This document shows positions 59,939 to 64,000 of a stretch of DNA of 64,000 nucleotides, piece after piece. The notes under the pieces were generated by a model. The model saw nothing but the letters and a program-made list of their open reading frames with translations. It made no database searches and was not told the DNA's origin. Source of the DNA: RYN-230 sp963814645 (GTDB lineage: Bacteria > Actinomycetota > Actinomycetes > Streptosporangiales > Streptosporangiaceae); the NCBI GenBank assembly GCA_963814645.1, contig CAWFDX010000001.1, positions 844,661 through 908,660 of the forward strand. Reading direction: 5' to 3'. The stretch's first letter is position 1. Each line of letters starts with the position of its first letter. The translations under genes and the position numbers were made by a program.

Positions 59939-60316
59939 TCAGCCGAGCTGGGCCTGGAGCGCGGCGTTGTCCCAGTAGTTGCGCTCGGAGACGATGTGGC
60001 CGCCGAGGAAGTCGTAGGCCGTGACGATGTCCAGGGTCACGCGTCTGCCTGCGTAGTGGCCGGACATGTTCCATTCGACGACGGCCCCGTCGGCGCTGTC
60101 GCTGTAGGTATGCCTGATCGTGTGGTCGAAACCGGCGAACGCGTCGACCTGGCCGCGCAGGTGGTCGAGCACCGCCGCGCGGCTGCTCAGCCGGGTGTCG
60201 GGGTCGCGGTACTGGACGTCGTTGGCGTAGAGCCGTTCCAGGGTGGGCCAGTCGGCGGCGAACGCGGCCTCGATCTGCCTGCGTGCGAGGTCTTGTGCGG
60301 AGGTTTCCTGGATCAT
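59939..60316 (-). CDS. SnoaL-like / NTF2-fold protein
   Basis: A 125-residue small barrel: 'RQIEAAFAADWPTLERLYANDVQYRDPDTRL' (core RLYANDVQYRDPDTRLSS), 'DHTIRHTYSDSADGAVVEWNMSG' and 'DFLGGHIVSERNYWD'. Proteins of this fold act as isomerases, cyclases or ligand carriers. ATG 60316 has GGGAGC upstream. It follows the LuxR regulator gene on the same strand and may be its target. Confidence 0.8.
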   Translation of the reverse strand: MIQETSAQDLARRQIEAAFAADWPTLERLYANDVQYRDPDTRLSSRAAVLDHLRGQVDAFAGFDHTIRHTYSDSADGAVVEWNMSGHYAGRRVTLDIVTAYDFLGGHIVSERNYWDNAALQAQLG

Positions 60317-60411
60317 GATGTGCTCCCGTGGTCGTGGACTTGGCAGAACCACAATCACCCGGGCAGCGGGGCACAACATCTGCCAGATGGCAGAGAAAGG
60401 GCACGGAAACG

Positions 60412-63355
60412 TCAAACCAGCCCGTGCCTGATGGCGGCCGCGGCCAGTTCGGCCCGGGTATGCACACCCAGTTTCGCGAACACGTGCAGCAGATGGGTCT
60501 TCACGGTCCCGCGTGAGATGAACAGCCGCTCGCCGATCGCGGGATTGGTCAGCCCGGCGGCGGCGAGCCGGACCACCTCCAGTTCCGTGGGGGTGAGGCT
60601 GTCCCAGCCGAACGACGGGCGCCGCCGTTCACCGCGGGCCCGGCGAGCGTACGCGACCGCAGTGGGTGCACCCAGCCGCTGCCCTTCCATTGCGATACGC
60701 GCGAAATCATCGCCGAGCCCGGCCACGGCACGCACGCGATCCCGTTCAACCTGTCCGGCGAGCCAGCAGCGTTGGCCCATGCGCTCATGCAGGGCCGCAG
60801 CCGCGGCCAGCAGCCGGGCACCCTCCGCGAAACTCCCGGAGTCGATAGCGAAACCACCGAGTAGCTCCAGCGCGTCGGGCACCTCGGCCCACAAACCGGC
60901 GTCGCTGATCTCGGCGAGACCCGCGTGCGCCTGCTGTTCCGCGGCGACGCCATCCTGCCGGTCCAGCCGGGCCAGGAACACACGGCACGCCCCGGTCAGC
61001 GCCGAGCCGAGTTGCTCGCATCCAGCCAGCGACTGCCGGGCAGCGTCCCGGGCCCCGGCGTGGTCACCCGCGCGCAGGGCCAGGGTGGCACCCAGCAGGA
61101 TCATCCGCGCGCCATCAGGCGGATCGTTGCTGGTGAGCAGAAGCTCGCCGAGGGAGCACAAAGCCGCCGCCGCGTGATCGATGTCGGCGGCGATCACCCG
61201 GAGCGCGCCGAGCACCGTCGTACCTGCCTCCCCCAGCGGCCGGCCGGGGCGATCCATGTCATCGGCGATCGCACGCAGCTCAGTCACGTTGCCGCGCGAC
61301 AGCTCCACCACGGTCAAGCAGGAGCAGCCCCAGATCTCGACCGCGGGATCGCCGACGCGGCGTGCGATGCCGATGCCTGTTCGCAGTTCCCTGGCCGCGT
61401 CCGCCAGCTCGCCGACATCCGCTTTCGCGCTTCCGAACGCGATGTGCTGCCACGCCTGCTGAAACGCGTTGCCCATCTCATCGGCCATCGCGCCGGACTG
61501 CGCCAGCAGCTCCCCGGCCGGGGCTGGCCGATGTTGCAGCAGGTGGCTGAATCCCAGGAACTGAAGGCTGTCCGCTTCGGCCCAGCGGTCGCCGCTGGCC
61601 CTGGCGAGTTCCAGGCTGGACTCGAACAACGGGCGGCTCGCGCCAGGGTCGACCATGAACGTGGCCGCGGCGAGTACATGCAGGCATCGTCCCTGGGTGG
61701 CGTCATCCCCGGCCTCTCGTGCCTCCTCAAGCGCGGTGTTCGCCGCGGCCATCGCGCGGTCGAGATCGAAAGTGTAAAAACGGTCATAGGCGCCGGCCCA
61801 CCGGGCGCGGGCCCGCAGCGCCGGCGGCGCGGCCGGGTCCCCGGCCAGCACACGCAGGCTGTAGTCCGCACCTTCGGCCGCGTAGCCGCGCTGGGTCCAG
61901 AAGAACGCGAGAGCGGTCATCAGGCGTAGGCCGTTGTGGTCCGGATCAGGCGCGCTGGCCGCGTGATCGAGTGCGGCACGGATATTGGGTAGTTCGCGCT
62001 CGACCAGGTCGAGGCACTCGGGGGCGGCACGCTCGATGTCCCTTTCCAGGCGTTGCGCGAAAGCTGCGGTCCAGGCCAGATGGTGACCGGCCACCGTCGA
62101 GGTCTCACCGGCCTCGGCCGCACGTGTCCTCGCGTACACGCGGATGGTCTCTAGCAGAAAGTAGCGTCCCGAATCGTCTAGCTGGGCCAATGATTTGTCC
62201 ACCAGACGGCCCAGCAAATCGAGCACCGCCTCTGGGTCCAGAGGCGCGAACCCGATCACCTGCCGGGCCGCCTCAACCGTCCAGCCACCAGCGAACACGC
62301 CCAGCCGGCGCAGCAGCATGCGTTCGCGGGCGTCCAGGAGTTCGTAGGACCACTCCACGGAGGCGAGCAGCGTGCGGTGCCGCTCGAAGGCCGGCCCGCG
62401 ATCCGCCGGTGAGCAACCGGAACCGGTCGTCCAGCTCGTCAACGAGACGGTCGATCGCCACACCGCCGACCCGGGCCGCAGCCAGTTCCAGCGCCAGCGG
62501 GATGCCGTCGAGCCGACGGCAGATCTGTGCCACCGCGGGTGTCAGGATCACCTCTGGGCGTGCTTGCCTGGCGCGTTCCCGAAACAGCCGCACCGCGTCG
62601 AACTCGCCGAAGCTGGCGGGGTCGGCGGCCTGCGGCGGGACCGCCAGCGACGGTACCCGCCAGGTCGTCTCCCCTTCCACGCCCAGAGGATGCCGGCTGG
62701 TGGCGAGCACGCGGATCAGCCCCGCGCCCCGCAGGACCGCCGTGACGAACTCGGCGACACCTTCAGCAATGTGCTCGCAGTTGTCCAGCAGCAGAAGCGC
62801 CGTGCTGTCGGCGAAATAGTCGGCGACGGCGGCCGTCTCACCTGCTTGCAGACCGAGCGTGCGCGCCACCCGTTCGGCTACCAGCGCACCGTCTGCGAGT
62901 GACGCCAGCTCCACCCACCACAGCCCGCCCGGGAAGCGGTCTGCCACGCGCGCCGCGACCTGCCGGGCCAGCCGGGTCTTGCCGCAGCCACCCGCGCCCG
63001 TGAACGTCACCAGCCGCGATTCGCCGAGCAGCCACGCGCCGCGTTCGAGGTCGTCCGCCCGCCCCACAAACGTGCTCAACTCGGCTGGCAGGTTGCTCGG
63101 CACTCCCAGTCGGACATGCCCCGGTGCCCGCTCCGACCTGGTGCCACGCAGCTCGGCGTCCGCCCCCTCCACCGATCGGCCCATCGCCACCCCCAGGCCG
63201 AACATATGTATGCCCACAAGTTTGCACTGGTGCCCCGCCGACAGGAACCTCTCGATGGCTGGACCAATCTGTTCAAGGCGAGCCATCGACATGCCGGTCG
63301 GCCGGCCCAGCAGCTGCGAGGATCCGGCCCATAGACCCAACCACGATGCCGCCAC
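60412..63355 (-). CDS. LuxR family ATPase regulator, apparent frameshift near 62400
   Basis: Two minus-strand frames form one regulator of about 980 residues. The first (63355 to about 62400) has LPAELSTFVGR, Walker A GAGGCGKT, LLLLDNCEHI and RRLDGIPLALELAAARV. The second continues with 'FERHRTLLASVEWSYELLDARERMLLRRL' (core LLASVEWSYELL), a TPR-like region and the LuxR helix-turn-helix LTPTELEVVRLAAAGLTNPA with ISRGTVKTHLLHVFAKLGV at 60412-60600. A one-base indel in a G/C run between LLTGG and DRGPAF explains the break. The start is unclear: GTG 63355 or an internal ATG. It is encoded beside a SnoaL-like gene. Confidence 0.75.
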
Positions 63356-63427
63356 CTGACGGTCGAGAGCAAAATCTGCCGGGATTTGCCGTTGGATCTC
63401 ACGGTCGAACGACGGTCAAATGATCAA

Positions 63428-63460
63428 GGGCGGGTCTCTACGCTGTGTAGAAACCCGCCC
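63428..63460 (-). terminator. Terminator of tRNA-Pro
   Basis: GGGCGGGT and ACCCGCCC pair over eight bases, extended by TCTAC/GTAGA inside. It lies 14 bases after the tRNA 3' end on the minus strand and is followed by TTGATCATTT. Confidence 0.7.
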
Positions 63461-63473
63461 CACCTGGGATTAC

Positions 63474-63550
63474 TGGTCGGGGTGGCCGGATTTGAACCGG
63501 CGGCCTCTTCGTCCCGAACGAAGCGCGCTGCCAAGCTGCGCCACACCCCG
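63474..63550 (-). tRNA. tRNA-Pro (CGG anticodon)
   Basis: A 77-base tRNA on the minus strand. The acceptor stem is CGGGGTG/CACCCCG with discriminator A and an encoded CCA at 63474-63476. The anticodon arm CTTCG-TTCGGGA-CGAAG carries CGG, and the T-loop TTCAAAT is standard. Confidence 0.95.
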
Positions 63551-63607
63551 CCGACCGCTTTGGGGCTACGCCCCGGGCGGGCCGATGCCCCTGGAACCTC
63601 CGGCAGT

Positions 63608-64000
63608 CTAGCCGATCCGCGGGACCAGCGTGAGCAGGGTTGCCTCCGGCCGGCAGGCGAACCGGACGGGGGCCCACGGGGAGGTGCCGAGCCCGGCGGA
63701 CACGTGCAGCCAGGACTGCGGCTGTGCCGGCTCAACCGGCCCGGCTGGATGCTGGGACAGGCCGCTGACCCGCTCCGGATCGATGCCGCAGTTGGTCACC
63801 AGCGCCCCGTACAACGGGACCCGCAGCTGGCCGCCGTGCGTGTGCCCGGCCAGCAGCAAGTCGTAGCCGTCCGCGGTGAACTGATCCAGGACCCGGGGCT
63901 CCGGCGTGTGCATCACGCCCAGCCGCAGGTCGGCCGCGGGGTCGGTGGGCCCGGCGATGCTCTGGTAGCGGTCCCGCTTGGTGTGCGAGTCGTGCACCCC
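63608..64000 (-). CDS. Metallophosphoesterase, C-terminal part (cut by window edge)
   Basis: The last 130 residues of a calcineurin-type phosphoesterase; the start lies beyond base 64000. Visible metal-site motifs are VMHTPEPRVL and LLLAGHTHGGQLRVP, the final GHTHGG block of the family, followed by 'LHVSAGLGTSPWAPVRFACRPEATLLTL' (core SAGLGTSPWAPVRF). These enzymes are often membrane-linked and close to the cell-wall genes; function here is not known. Confidence 0.85.
   Translation of the reverse strand, partial: GVHDSHTKRDRYQSIAGPTDPAADLRLGVMHTPEPRVLDQFTADGYDLLLAGHTHGGQLRVPLYGALVTNCGIDPERVSGLSQHPAGPVEPAQPQSWLHVSAGLGTSPWAPVRFACRPEATLLTLVPRIG

Overview
The window is very GC-rich DNA from an actinobacterium. 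The order tRNA-Ser, SRP RNA, dnaX, ybaB, recR, a DUF5063-type gene, lysC, asd is the usual actinobacterial arrangement. F420-type oxidoreductase folds, frequent GTG starts and many leaderless promoters (TANNNT six to eight bases before the start codon) fit the same group. A Streptosporangiales-like host is my guess; nothing in the window fixes the genus.

Layout. 0.4-3.6 kb: GNAT acetyltransferase, GAF protein, intracellular subtilisin, Crp/Fnr regulator and a small repeat protein. 3.7-13.1 kb: a cyclic-nucleotide block made of two tandem class III cyclase/STAND ATPases, an MFS transporter ending in a cNMP-binding domain and a stand-alone cNMP-binding protein. 13.1-19.8 kb: glucose-6-phosphate dehydrogenase, a MalT-like LuxR regulator, an MFS pump and an esterase that both carry internal deletions, and a nitroreductase-like protein. 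19.8-28.9 kb: RNA genes and the housekeeping run. 29.1-33 kb: a heme-b ferric-reductase-like membrane protein with a long repeat tail, coupled to a NuoF-ferredoxin protein. 33-35.6 kb: dehydrogenase, thioesterase and a membrane protein. 36-40.3 kb: an ECF sigma/ABC operon whose genes are chained by ATGA overlaps. 40.4-44.7 kb: PepN, a collapsed inositol-phosphate synthase, a PNPOx protein and a P-loop protein. 45-50.3 kb: a tungstate/molybdate ABC transporter with two regulators that carry ligand-binding domains. 50.4-55.2 kb: CDF-like protein, ArsR with two SRPBCC proteins, methyltransferases and a truncated globin. 55.3-59.8 kb: BNR protein, MoaD, MoaA, PadR, a HTH-TOBE regulator and TauE. 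59.9-64 kb: SnoaL-like protein, a LuxR ATPase regulator, tRNA-Pro and a partial phosphoesterase.

How they work together. The 2.5-13.1 kb block has producers (cyclases), a receptor-transporter, a Crp-type regulator and a small receptor, so it looks like a local second-messenger circuit. The 45-59 kb part shares a molybdenum/tungsten theme: uptake, sensing and cofactor assembly.

Caveat. dnaX, asd, a GNAT gene and a LuxR gene each carry apparent single-base frameshifts. An MFS gene, an esterase and an inositol-phosphate synthase have lost internal segments, and a methyltransferase is reduced to its N-terminus. This is either real decay or assembly error, and it limits confidence in every 'broken gene' call here.
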